Source: Ignavibacteriaceae bacterium
GTDB lineage: Bacteria > Bacteroidota > Ignavibacteria > Ignavibacteriales > Ignavibacteriaceae
Length of the DNA: 64,000 nt
Direction of reading: 5' to 3'
Assembly (NCBI GenBank): GCA_008933765.1
Contig: WBUK01000004.1
Span: 124,001-188,000, forward strand
Shown: positions 45,534 through 53,905 of the stretch, in pieces
Position numbering within the stretch: the stretch's first letter is position 1
Layout of the letters: each line of letters opens with the position of its first letter
The notes under the pieces: generated by a model
Told to the model about the DNA's origin: nothing
What the model saw: only the letters and a program-made list of their open reading frames with translations
The model's database searches: none
Made by a program: the position numbers and the translations under genes

Positions 45534-46879
45534 AAAAAGTTCTTTTTTTAACCTACTACTGGCCCCCATCGGGCAAGGCATCACTTCATCTGCCCTTGGC
45601 GATGATTAAGTATCTCCCCACATTCGGCTGGCAGCCCGCAGTGCTGACTGTTGAAGATGAATCGTTCGCCCAAAAAGATGAATCGCTGATCAAGGAAATT
45701 GACCCCGCTCTTAAAGTAATTAAAACAAAAACGATTGAACCTTTCGAATTTTACAAAATCTTCACCGGAAAAGGGAAAGACGCACAACTTGTTGCTTCGG
45801 AAACTATCTCCAAAGAAAACAAAAGCCTTACGCACCGGATTTCCCTCTGGATCAGGATGAACCTTTTCATCCCCGATGCACGAATTGGGTGGTACCCTTT
45901 CGCTGTAAAAGCGGGAAACAGGCTGCTGCGTGAAGAGAAATTCGACGCTGTGGTCTCAGTGGGTCCCCCGCATTCGGTTCACCTTGTTGCGGCACGAATC
46001 GCACGGAACGCACACATCCCTTTTTATCCCATTTTTATTGACCCCTGGCTGAACATTGCCTATTATAAAGGGCAGCACCGCAGCCGCCTCACTAAAATGA
46101 TTGACGGCAGGTTGGAGAGGAAAATCCTTCAAAAAAGCAAAAACGCCATTTTTGTTACCGAAACTTCGCTTGCTGACTACATTTCAACCTACCCGTTTCT
46201 TCAGGGGAAGGCGCATTGCCTGCATTGGGGATACGACGAGGAGAAATTTGCCAATTTCAAAAGGGTTGAAAAGACCGGTGATGAAGGAGAAACAGGCGAA
46301 ATTGGTGAAGTGCAGTTAAAGAATGAAAAAGGAGAGGGGTCAATTAAAAATGAAGTAGGGAAAGAAACACCCGGCAAGATTTTGCTTCACTCCGGAAACA
46401 TTTTTGATTTTCAAAACCCTGTGAACCTTTGGGGCTATCTTAAGCGCCGGATCGATTCGGGCGAAAATTTGCAGCTTTGGTTCACGGGTACCGTAAGCCC
46501 CGGCGTGCGAAAATCGATTGAATCGGCCGGCTTGCTTCCTTTCACCCGTTTTCTTGGCTTTCTTTCCTACGGTGAAATGTTGCGCACATTGGCGATGGCT
46601 GACTTTCTTTTGGTGTGCGCTATGGAACCAAGGCACTTCCCCGGAAAACTTTTCGAATATCTCAGAACCGGCATCCCCATTCTCGCATACGGAGATGATA
46701 ATACGGAAGTGGCGCAGGTGATTGCGGATGCAAACGCAGGAATGATGCTCCCTTTTTCTGCAGACGGCTCTCAATTTTTCGAAATAGCCGACGGGTTTTC
46801 TACGGACTTAAACAAAGTTACCCGTTTCGACAGAAAAGTTATCGCCGGCAAACTTGCAGATATTTTGAACAAAGGCTGA
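45530..46879 (+). CDS. GT4-type glycosyltransferase with a low-complexity insert
   Basis: 449 aa. N-terminal Rossmann domain (FLTYYWPPSGKASLHLPLAM), then FDAVVSVGPPHSVHLVAARI, AIFVTE, and a C-terminal donor-binding half (FLGFLSYGEMLRTLAMADFLLVCAMEPRHFPGKLFEYL). It transfers a sugar to an unknown envelope acceptor. TTG start overlapping the upstream gene by TTGA. Between the two halves (about residues 245-285) lies a Glu/Gly/Lys-rich insert with short repeats (DEGETGEIGEV, NEKGEGSIKNEVG) that relatives lack. After the stop (46880-46935) is a diverged copy of the gene's last 35 bases. Confidence 0.88.
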   Translation: MKKVLFLTYYWPPSGKASLHLPLAMIKYLPTFGWQPAVLTVEDESFAQKDESLIKEIDPALKVIKTKTIEPFEFYKIFTGKGKDAQLVASETISKENKSLTHRISLWIRMNLFIPDARIGWYPFAVKAGNRLLREEKFDAVVSVGPPHSVHLVAARIARNAHIPFYPIFIDPWLNIAYYKGQHRSRLTKMIDGRLERKILQKSKNAIFVTETSLADYISTYPFLQGKAHCLHWGYDEEKFANFKRVEKTGDEGETGEIGEVQLKNEKGEGSIKNEVGKETPGKILLHSGNIFDFQNPVNLWGYLKRRIDSGENLQLWFTGTVSPGVRKSIESAGLLPFTRFLGFLSYGEMLRTLAMADFLLVCAMEPRHFPGKLFEYLRTGIPILAYGDDNTEVAQVIADANAGMMLPFSADGSQFFEIADGFSTDLNKVTRFDRKVIAGKLADILNKG

Positions 46880-47016
46880 CTCTTCCCCCGCTATTCAAAC
46901 AAACTTGCCGGAATTTTGAGCAACGGCCGGTTTATGGCACACTTCAAATTTCTTTAAATTCTGACAAAAAACCGGAATCTAAAGTAACTGACTAAAACTG
47001 CGTCAATAATTTCGTA

Positions 47017-47047
47017 TTTGTTTCTTTTTAACTTATCCGTAACTTTC
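47017..47047 (+). promoter_or_regulatory. Bacteroidota-type promoter upstream of the Cys-rich protein
   Basis: TTTG (47017-47020) and TAACTTTC (47040-47047) are 19 bp apart, one mismatch from TTTG-N19-TAnnTTTG. About 70 nt before the start codon at 47120, which also has AAGGAG 8 nt upstream. Confidence 0.45.
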
Positions 47048-47119
47048 GGGTTGCAAAAGGAATTATTTCGTCAACGCAGAAAAAATCGAATTTAACAATT
47101 TAATTAAGGAGTTAATTGG

Positions 47120-47545
47120 ATGAAGAAAATTATTTTTCTCATGATACCCCTCGCTTTCATTTTCTTAGCGGCTAACGCTCAGGCTCAAAGCGAGAAAAAG
47201 GCACAAAAAGAACACGAACACAGCGAAGCGGTTGACACTTCAAAAGCGGCATGCTGCTCAGGCGAAGAAGCTGAAGGCGAATGCTGCTCTAACGAAGCTG
47301 CCGACGGTAAGGCAGACGCCGGGCACAAAAAACCCGATAAAGTTGACCAGGAAGCTAAACAGGCGTGGAACACCGTTTGCCCCGTTACCGGTGAAGATAT
47401 TGAAGAGGGCGCACCTACTTTAGAGTATAACGGCAAAATCGTCGCTTTCTGCTGCAAGGGTTGTGTTTCTAAATTTCAGAAAGACCCTGAAAAATATTTG
47501 AAAGACATCAGCCCCGACGGTAAAACTTACCTGAAAAAAGACTGA
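47120..47545 (+). CDS. Exported Cys-rich YHS/TRASH-type metal-binding protein
   Basis: 141 aa. Signal peptide 1-22 (FIFLAANAQAQ). The middle is His- and Cys-rich with two CC pairs (AACCSGEE, GECCSNEA) in an acidic context. The C-terminal YHS/TRASH-like domain is CPVTGEDIEEGAPTLEYNGK, continuing to FCCKGCVSKFQKDPEKYL, where the Cys residues would bind a heavy metal such as copper. It is probably a periplasmic metal sensor or buffer. Followed by a strong terminator, so monocistronic. Confidence 0.88.
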   Translation: MKKIIFLMIPLAFIFLAANAQAQSEKKAQKEHEHSEAVDTSKAACCSGEEAEGECCSNEAADGKADAGHKKPDKVDQEAKQAWNTVCPVTGEDIEEGAPTLEYNGKIVAFCCKGCVSKFQKDPEKYLKDISPDGKTYLKKD

Positions 47546-47562
47546 TTAAAAGGGGCACGCAA

Positions 47563-47660
47563 GGCCTACCCCGTGCAGGCGGACGCAACTGAGTTGTTTT
47601 GCCGGCTATCTTAGTGATGAAGAAAACCGGGCCTACCCCGTGCAGGCAAAAGCAACTGAA
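47563..47660. repeat. 67-bp repeat
   Basis: ggcctaccccgtgcaggc starts at 47563 and 47630 (67-bp period), each copy followed by gcaactga. Non-coding, between the Cys-rich protein and its terminator. Confidence 0.75.
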
Positions 47661-47703
47661 CCTGCAACCCAAACGCCCCTGAAAAATTAACAGGCTTTAA
47701 AAT

Positions 47704-47743
47704 AAAAAAGGCTACCCGACGAAAAACCGGGCAGCCTTTTTTT
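47704..47743. terminator. Bidirectional terminator
   Basis: AAAAAAGGCTACCCG, loop, CGGGCAGCCTTTTTTT. T-runs on both strands, between convergent genes. Confidence 0.88.
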
Positions 47744-47789
47744 ATTTTCTTTCAAAAAGTTCAGTTAAATCAACGCTGCACTTCAACCG

Positions 47790-48959
47790 TTAAAACACAT
47801 TATACTGCAGAGTAACCGAGGTTTTGAAATCGGTGGTTTTTCTTAAACCGCTCCTGATCAAACCTGATTGTATGCCAAGGTTGATGTTGTTTTCCAAGTA
47901 AAATATGAAACCGGCTGAAAGCACATGATCCATGTAGCTGTCTTCGTTTATTGTCCAGATTGGAGCGTTTTCTTTGATGTAATTCAACTGATAACCGGCA
48001 ACGAAGTTAATTTTATTGCCAAGCTCGTAGAAGTAATCAACACCCGCTGTAGCAATAAAAGTTTTGAAGAAACTTGAATCAAACGGCGTGTTAACATTAA
48101 AGAATGCGTTAACCTGCGACGACCAACCGATCGGGTTAGAGAACCTGCCGCCAACCGAAAGAGCCGGTGAACGGGTCGGTGATTTGTCGCGGGTCGAAAG
48201 GTTGAACAGCACACCTGCGGTGAGATCCCATCCGAAGTATCTGTCGTTAACTTTTTCGTTAATTCCTTTAAGAACCTGCTGAGTTCTCAGGATACCGATA
48301 GCGCCCAGTGCACCGCCGGTAAGCAGCCCGGTTGCACGCATCTCTTTTTCGATATCTTCATACCAGTTTTTCTCGTATGTATCGCCGAAAACGCCTCGAT
48401 ATTCGTTCTCTCTTTCGATAATATTGGCAATTTTAATCATCGTTTCTTTCGGCAGATTAGCAGATATAACGCCTTCTTTCAAAAGGTGCTGCTCGATCCT
48501 TACGGCTTTTGCCAGTGCGGTAGCGTTGATGTATCTTCCGTAACCACCACCAACGGTAACATTCGACTCAATTTGTTTGAATGTGTTTGCGTGGCGAAGA
48601 TCAAGGGCGCCAAATCCGAACCAGTCTAAGTTATCAACGATATATTTTCTTACGCTTGGGCGAATTGAGATATCGTGGTTGTATTCACCATAATCTTTCC
48701 CGGCTGCAGCGTCAACATCGATAAAATACGCGAAAGGCAACGATGAATAGAAATAGCGAAACAAACCTGTTGCAGTTGCGTTGTTAGCTGTAACATTAGT
48801 CTGCACAGAGTCCGATGTTTGTGCAAAGTTATAACTGCCCGATAACCTGAGAATTTTAGCAGTACTGACGGGCACTTTATAATCCTGAACTGATACATTT
48901 TGCGCGGAAAGGACTCCGGTAAATGCAATGAGAGCAAAAAGTGTAATGATGTGTCTCAT
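47790..48959 (-). CDS. Outer membrane beta-barrel protein
   Basis: 389 aa with a signal peptide (ITLFALIAFTGVLSAQ) and an alternating pattern of amphipathic strands ending in an aromatic residue (VTLQYNVF), as in outer-membrane barrels assembled by BAM. The central helical segment (ALAKAVRIEQHLLKEGVIS to EDIEKEMRATG) is extramembranous. It resembles DUF481-type barrels in general pattern, but no specific family is certain. Function unknown. Confidence 0.8.
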   Translation of the reverse strand: MRHIITLFALIAFTGVLSAQNVSVQDYKVPVSTAKILRLSGSYNFAQTSDSVQTNVTANNATATGLFRYFYSSLPFAYFIDVDAAAGKDYGEYNHDISIRPSVRKYIVDNLDWFGFGALDLRHANTFKQIESNVTVGGGYGRYINATALAKAVRIEQHLLKEGVISANLPKETMIKIANIIERENEYRGVFGDTYEKNWYEDIEKEMRATGLLTGGALGAIGILRTQQVLKGINEKVNDRYFGWDLTAGVLFNLSTRDKSPTRSPALSVGGRFSNPIGWSSQVNAFFNVNTPFDSSFFKTFIATAGVDYFYELGNKINFVAGYQLNYIKENAPIWTINEDSYMDHVLSAGFIFYLENNINLGIQSGLIRSGLRKTTDFKTSVTLQYNVF

Positions 48960-49077
48960 AAAGGTTCCTTTGATTATTTAATAATAAAAAGATTAAAAAT
49001 TAAAGTTACTAATAATTTCAATCAGAAACAAATATCCTGATTGAACCGATAAAAACATCCGGGTGTTAAAAAAAGTT

Positions 49078-49563
49078 TCAAATTTTAACAGAATCTTCCT
49101 GTGCGGGTGTAAGCCCGTGCAAAGAACTGAGGCTTAATTTAATTTTCTGCTTCCAGTCGGGCCCATATTTATCAAGAATCGATTTGAAAGCAATAAAATC
49201 GGGCTTGCGCAGTTTGAAATCCCAGTCCCCCTTTTTTTCATTCATAACCGGCAGGATATGCAGCAATTGATGATGGATGAAGATGTAGCGGTCAGCATCG
49301 TCTAACGCAGCCCAGAGGTCGGCTGAAATTTCGATTACATAATCATATCCTGAAAAGAATTTAAACTCGGGCGAGGTTTTCAAAGTTTTTCCGGGCACCG
49401 TTTTCGAAATGTTGGGGCTTACAATTAAATAAGCCACTTTTGCGGGGCGGATATCAATTTTTTCCTGCGTAATAATTTTTTCGGCAAGCAGTTTTAACTC
49501 TTCCGACTCTTCATATTCCCTTTTTTTGGGTTCTTTTTGTGATTGTTCATTGAACTCAAACAT
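49078..49563 (-). CDS. Putative metallopeptidase-like protein with altered HExxH
   Basis: 161 aa, cytoplasmic. The core (VAYLIVSPNISKTVPGKTLK, YVIEISADLWAALDDADRYI, then IFIHHQLLHILPV and DFIAFKSILDKYGP) resembles the 'putative phage metallopeptidase' family, in which the corresponding motif is HELLH. Here the catalytic Glu is Gln (codon CAA near 49266), so hydrolysis is doubtful. The gene stands alone; the ATP-grasp gene is divergent, 240 bp away. Confidence 0.7.
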   Translation of the reverse strand: MFEFNEQSQKEPKKREYEESEELKLLAEKIITQEKIDIRPAKVAYLIVSPNISKTVPGKTLKTSPEFKFFSGYDYVIEISADLWAALDDADRYIFIHHQLLHILPVMNEKKGDWDFKLRKPDFIAFKSILDKYGPDWKQKIKLSLSSLHGLTPAQEDSVKI

Positions 49564-49803
49564 TAATATGGTTCTCCGTTTATTCTAAAATTGTTCAAAA
49601 AAAATAATGTTCTTCCAATTATTCAAAAAAAAATAATTCGTTTCCAAAGATAAGAAGAAGATGAACTAAGTTTTTGTGTGAAAAATATTGAATTTTTTGG
49701 GAAATTTTAAGCCTTAAATCAAAAAGCATTTTTGTATTAATTGAAATCTTTTTTATTTTAAGTGGTGCGTTTTATTTAAAATAATAGATTTAAGGTTTAA
49801 CCT

Positions 49804-50667
49804 GTGATTAAATTAGGACTCATTACTTGTCGGGAGTACCCGGATTTAACGGAAGATGATCAGCTGTTAATCCCTGCTTTAAAAGAGAAAAAAATTATAG
49901 CCAAACCCGTTGTGTGGAATGACGGCCCCCTTGAGCCGAACGAATTTGACCTTCTGATAGTTCGTTCACCGTGGGATTATTACCTCACTACTGCAGAGTT
50001 CATCTCCTGGATCAACAAAGCAACCTCTGCCGGCTATAAAATTTTGAATAAACCGGAGATTATTAAACGAAATCTTCACAAAAGCTATCTGAAAGAACTG
50101 CAGCGAAGGGGGGTTTTGACCGCTGATATTATGTTCATCCCAAAGAAAAGCGTTTTGAAGCTCGAGGATGTGTTTGAGAGAAAAAGGTTTAAGAAAGTGG
50201 TGATACGCCCCGCTATTTCTGCCGGTGGCTACGAAAACTACTTAGTGCCAAGGGAAGAAGCCGAAAGTTTCAACCCAATTGCTGAAAAAATTCTTGAAAC
50301 CTCCGACCTTATGATTCAGGACTATATTGAAGAGATCGAAACCAGAGGCGAGTATTCGTTCATTTTTCTGAACGGCGAGTACAGCCACGCAGTAATCAGA
50401 AGTGTTGCCCCGGGCGAGTTCAGGGCGTTTGAAGAGTTCGGAGGAACGGTGGAAGCCTTCAAGCCTACGGCTGATATGATAGATATGGCATACGACATCA
50501 ACGACGCCCTTGGGTTTGATACTCTTTACTCAAGAGTTGACGGCATTATGGCAAACGACGAGTTCAAACTGATCGAATTGCAAATGTTTGAACCGAAACT
50601 TTTCTTCGGCAAAAATGAAAAATCGGTTAAAAGATTTGTTGAAGCCGTTATTGAAAGAGTTGGCTGA
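49804..50667 (+). CDS. ATP-grasp ligase of unknown substrate
   Basis: 287 aa. ATP-grasp fold related to glutathione-synthetase/RimK ligases: KVVIRPAISAGGYENYLV (ATP lysine and Gly loop), IQDYIEEIETRGEYSFIFL, and the metal-binding FKLIELQMFEPKLFF. Such enzymes join a carboxylate to an amine or thiol via acylphosphate. The start is a GTG at 49804; the codons after it already form the first strand of the fold, so little is missing. Strong terminator follows. Confidence 0.85.
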   Translation: MIKLGLITCREYPDLTEDDQLLIPALKEKKIIAKPVVWNDGPLEPNEFDLLIVRSPWDYYLTTAEFISWINKATSAGYKILNKPEIIKRNLHKSYLKELQRRGVLTADIMFIPKKSVLKLEDVFERKRFKKVVIRPAISAGGYENYLVPREEAESFNPIAEKILETSDLMIQDYIEEIETRGEYSFIFLNGEYSHAVIRSVAPGEFRAFEEFGGTVEAFKPTADMIDMAYDINDALGFDTLYSRVDGIMANDEFKLIELQMFEPKLFFGKNEKSVKRFVEAVIERVG

Positions 50668-50780
50668 GAACAAAAACAAAATCTGCCCGGTTGTCAAATA
50701 ATTGATTAATACCAACAATTAGTTGTGCAAAAAATTTGACTTAAAAATGCCCTGAAACCGGCTTCAAAACAAAATTTTTG

Positions 50781-50830
50781 AAAAATTTTCGACGAAATAC
50801 CATCCGTTCGTCGAAATTTTTCATTTTTTA
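50781..50830 (+). terminator. Terminator after the ATP-grasp gene
   Basis: AAAAATTTTCGACGAA, loop ATACCATCCG, TTCGTCGAAATTTTTC followed by ATTTTTTATTT. A 14-bp stem with one bulge. Confidence 0.85.
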
Positions 50831-50871
50831 TTTGTTTGTTTAAAAAATTCTTTTAATATTACCATGTGTGA

Positions 50872-51027
50872 TTTACGGAATTTGTCAGCAGGCTCCGTAA
50901 GTTATGCTCAAAAAAAATGACTATTACTCCGGTGCACCCTCTCTAAGTGCATTGGAACAGGGAGTTTGGTTCCCTCACCTAACCTAAACCTTGCCCGTTG
51001 ACTCTTCGGAGTGACGGGCATTTTTAT
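50872..51027 (+). ncRNA. Candidate structured small RNA with its own terminator
   Basis: No ORF, but several nested stems in 155 nt: TTACGGA/TCCGTAA (50873-50879 with 50894-50900, loop of 14 nt), TGCAC/GTGCA (50933-50937 with 50947-50951), AGGGA/TCCCT (50959-50963 with 50971-50975), and a terminator TGCCCGT...ACGGGCA (50992-51020) capped by ACTC-TTCG-GAGT, a stable cUUCGg tetraloop, then TTTTTATTTTT. A possible promoter (TTGTTT-N17-AATATT, about 50832-50860) precedes it. It does not match 6S, SRP, tmRNA, RNase P or common riboswitches that I can recognise. It may be an independent sRNA; the amylase gene starts 300 nt later. Confidence 0.5.
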
Positions 51028-51328
51028 TTTTGCGCGTTTTGGTTACCGCAACACCTTTCCCCGTGCCGGTAACAGAATGGAAAACCCCGGCAGGTGCCGT
51101 AAAACCCCTCTGCAAAAAACACAAAACCCCCCGGCAAAAAATACGGTACTCTCAGCAAAAGCCGGTGAGAAGGCAGAATTTCACAATTTCGTATAATTGC
51201 CACTTCTTTTCGTTTGTCTTAATTTTACCTGTCTCTTGTATCTTAAGTAATGTAATTTTTATTTTTTCATGCTCAACTATCGTTATCATGTATCTGTCGT
51301 TTTCATGCACAGTTTTCACGGAGGCTAA
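51028..51328. other. Leader region of the alpha-amylase gene
   Basis: No gene supported. The first half has short degenerate repeats (aaaccccncngcaaaaaa-like, around 51080-51140). The second half is AT-rich and ends with GGAGGCTAA immediately before the GTG at 51329. Confidence 0.5.
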
Positions 51329-53785
51329 GTGAAAATCCATAAATTTGCCGTAAACTCACTTATTATCGCGTTACTTGCACTCACAGCGGTGTTTGCACAA
51401 ACGGGGGAAGATATTATTCAGCCCCTAAGAGTGGTCTCGGGGAAAACATCCGGGTTCCGGGTTTCCGACATTTTCTACGCAAAAGACTATAACATTAAGT
51501 TTGGCGAAAACCCAAACCTTGGCGTCAGCTATAACCCAAAAGACAGCATCCTGAAAATCACCGCTAAGGAAGATTTTGAGGGGGTTACACTTCTTCCCTT
51601 TGAGCACGGGAAAGATAAACGCGTGATACCTGTTGTCGCAGGGAAACAACGCTTTCATTCTTTCACATTCAAACCGAACAAGAAGTATAAACACCTTACC
51701 GTTATCGGGCAGTTTAACGGATGGAACCGGCAGTATGACCCTATGACCGACCCCGATGGAGACGGCATCTATGAAATCTCCGTTCCCATCGAACCCGGCA
51801 GGTATGAATATAAATTCTACGGCGACGGCGAAGAAATTGTTGACCCGCTGAATAAGGACTCCGTTCCCAACGGTTTTGGCGCATACAACTCCGTGATTAT
51901 TATCAGCAAACCATTCAACAGCCGTTTGTTTTTGCACAAATTGGGCTTGGAGGAAACAAAATCTTTCAGATTTTTCCGGTTCATCCTCGAAAAAGACGGC
52001 GAACCGGTGCCCGTGCAAATGAATGAACTTACCGTGCTGTTGGATAACGAATCGATTGTTGACTCAAAAGTGGCATTGGAAAAAGGAATTATTAAGGTAA
52101 CACTGCCAAGAATGGATATGAAAGGCACAAAACTCCTTAGGGTGGCCGTTACAAAAGAGGGGCAAAAAAGTAACTGGCAGTATATCGTGCTGAACAACGG
52201 AGCTCCCGCAGGCAGCAACGCAGACAACGCAAAAGGAAACGCTAAAGACAACAAAAAAGGGAGTGCAACGAACGGCAAAAACTTCTCCTGGCTGGATGGA
52301 GTCATCTACTCAATCGTTACCGACAGGTTTTCCGACGGCGACAAATTCAACAACAAACCGATAAAGGGAGATTCTGTTTTCTTCCCCGCTAACTATCAGG
52401 GCGGCGATTTTCAGGGAATTATAAACAAAATTAAAGAGGGCTACTTCACTAACCTTGGCGTTAATGTCCTCTGGATTTCTCCCGTGAACGATAACCCCAA
52501 CAACGCTTGGCGCGAGTTTCCGCCGCCGCACAGATGGTACACCGGCTACCACGGGTATTGGCCCATCAGCGATAAAAAAGTTGAGGAACATTTCGGTACG
52601 ATGGCGAAATTGAAAGAATTGGTGAGCACCGCACACAAAAAAGGGATTAAAGTGCTGCTTGATTTCGTAAGCCATCATGTGCACGAAGACCACCCATGGT
52701 TCAAGGAGCACCCCGACTGGTTCGGGACACTCGATCTGCCCGATGGCAGAAAAAACCTCCGCCTTTTCGATGAATACCGCCTGACTACATGGTTCGAGCC
52801 TTACATTCCTTCTTTCGATTTCACCAAATCGAAGGCTGCCATCGACGCTGTAAGCGATAATGCCATCTGGTGGTTGGAACAAACCGGCGCCGATGGTTAC
52901 CGGCACGACGCCGTGAAGCATGTGCCCAACGAGTTCTGGAGAGAGCTTACCGCAAAAATTAAGCGACACTTCAACGGAAAAAGAGATATTGAGGTGTATC
53001 AAATCGGCGAAACCTTCGGCGACTACGCAATGATCTCATCCTATGTCAACAACGGGCAACTGAGCGCACAGTTCAATTTTAACCTCTTTGATGTGGCTAT
53101 TGTTGCCTTTTTGGATAATAATGCCTCTTTGGAACTGATTGAAACCGAAATGGATAAAACTGCCGAAGTTTATGGCCCGCTGCACCTGATGGGGAACATC
53201 ATGGACAGCCACGATAAAATCAGATATATGGCTTATGCCGATGGTGACTTAGCGATTAACGACGGTCGTGCCGCCGAAATGGGGTGGTCTGACCCTCCGA
53301 AGGTGGATGATCCCGCAAGTTACGATAAACTGAAACTTTACTACGCCTGGATGATGACTATCCCCGGGCTTCCTGTTGTTTATTACGGCTCTGAGTTCGG
53401 CATGACCGGCGCTGCCGACCCCGATAACAGGCGAATGATGTACTTCGGCGACAAACTGAACAAATATGAAAAGCAAACAAAGGTAGATGTTACCAAACTT
53501 ATTCAACTGCGCAACAAATATTCCGCTTTGCGATATGGCGACCTCTACCCCGTTTTAGCTTCAAAGAACCTGCTGGCTTACATTCGTTCAGATGCAAACG
53601 GCAGAATTTTGGTCGTGCTTAACAAATCGGCGGAACCCGAAACGATTGAGCTGACCATTCCTAAGTTTTATGACATCGGCAGCGCTGAAAACCTGATTAC
53701 AGGGGAAAAACTGCCCGTTTCGGCTGACAAAATTACCGTTAAACTGCCTTCATCCGGCTACGGAATATTTTTGCTGAGCAAGTAG
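51329..53785 (+). CDS. Secreted alpha-amylase family protein (GH13) with N-terminal starch-binding-like domain
   Basis: 818 aa. Signal peptide 1-23 (LIIALLALTAVFAQ). An N-terminal E-set/CBM48-like domain near residues 105-185 (VIGQFNGWNRQYDPM ... GRYEYKFYGDGE), an Ala/Asn/Lys-rich linker near 290-320 (GSNADNAKGNAKDNKKG), then a GH13 barrel. Catalytic residues: nucleophile Asp in DGYRHDAVKH, acid/base Glu in VYQIGETF, and Asp in NIMDSHDKIRY. Hydrolyses alpha-1,4-glucans outside the cytoplasm. GTG start with GGAGG upstream. Ends AGC-AAG-TAG just before a duplicated glgX start. Confidence 0.93.
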   Translation: MKIHKFAVNSLIIALLALTAVFAQTGEDIIQPLRVVSGKTSGFRVSDIFYAKDYNIKFGENPNLGVSYNPKDSILKITAKEDFEGVTLLPFEHGKDKRVIPVVAGKQRFHSFTFKPNKKYKHLTVIGQFNGWNRQYDPMTDPDGDGIYEISVPIEPGRYEYKFYGDGEEIVDPLNKDSVPNGFGAYNSVIIISKPFNSRLFLHKLGLEETKSFRFFRFILEKDGEPVPVQMNELTVLLDNESIVDSKVALEKGIIKVTLPRMDMKGTKLLRVAVTKEGQKSNWQYIVLNNGAPAGSNADNAKGNAKDNKKGSATNGKNFSWLDGVIYSIVTDRFSDGDKFNNKPIKGDSVFFPANYQGGDFQGIINKIKEGYFTNLGVNVLWISPVNDNPNNAWREFPPPHRWYTGYHGYWPISDKKVEEHFGTMAKLKELVSTAHKKGIKVLLDFVSHHVHEDHPWFKEHPDWFGTLDLPDGRKNLRLFDEYRLTTWFEPYIPSFDFTKSKAAIDAVSDNAIWWLEQTGADGYRHDAVKHVPNEFWRELTAKIKRHFNGKRDIEVYQIGETFGDYAMISSYVNNGQLSAQFNFNLFDVAIVAFLDNNASLELIETEMDKTAEVYGPLHLMGNIMDSHDKIRYMAYADGDLAINDGRAAEMGWSDPPKVDDPASYDKLKLYYAWMMTIPGLPVVYYGSEFGMTGAADPDNRRMMYFGDKLNKYEKQTKVDVTKLIQLRNKYSALRYGDLYPVLASKNLLAYIRSDANGRILVVLNKSAEPETIELTIPKFYDIGSAENLITGEKLPVSADKITVKLPSSGYGIFLLSK

Positions 53786-53905
53786 TATGCACCAACACAT
53801 GCGGACTGTCAATCCCGATCTATCGGGACGAGGGCAAAAGCGCATAATTTTTATCCCGATCTATCGGGATAGGAGCAAGTAGTATGCATCAACACATTCT
53901 GCCCG
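53776..53905 (+). repeat. 97-bp duplication of the amylase end/glgX start, with palindromes
   Basis: agcaagtagtatgcaccaac at 53776 recurs, with one base change, at 53873, 97 bp later. The first copy gives the amylase stop plus a decoy ATG (53787) whose 31-codon frame closes at the second AGC-AAG-TAG (TAG 53880-53882), one base before the real glgX ATG at 53884. The interval also has two copies of the palindrome tcccgatctatcggga. Confidence 0.85.

Noticed and set aside
51011..51332. Small ORFs between the RNA candidate and the amylase
   Set aside because: Low complexity, no ribosome site, no recognisable protein.
53810..53870. Palindromes tcccgatctatcggga as terminators or operators
   Set aside because: No T-run follows and they occur inside a duplication; role undetermined.
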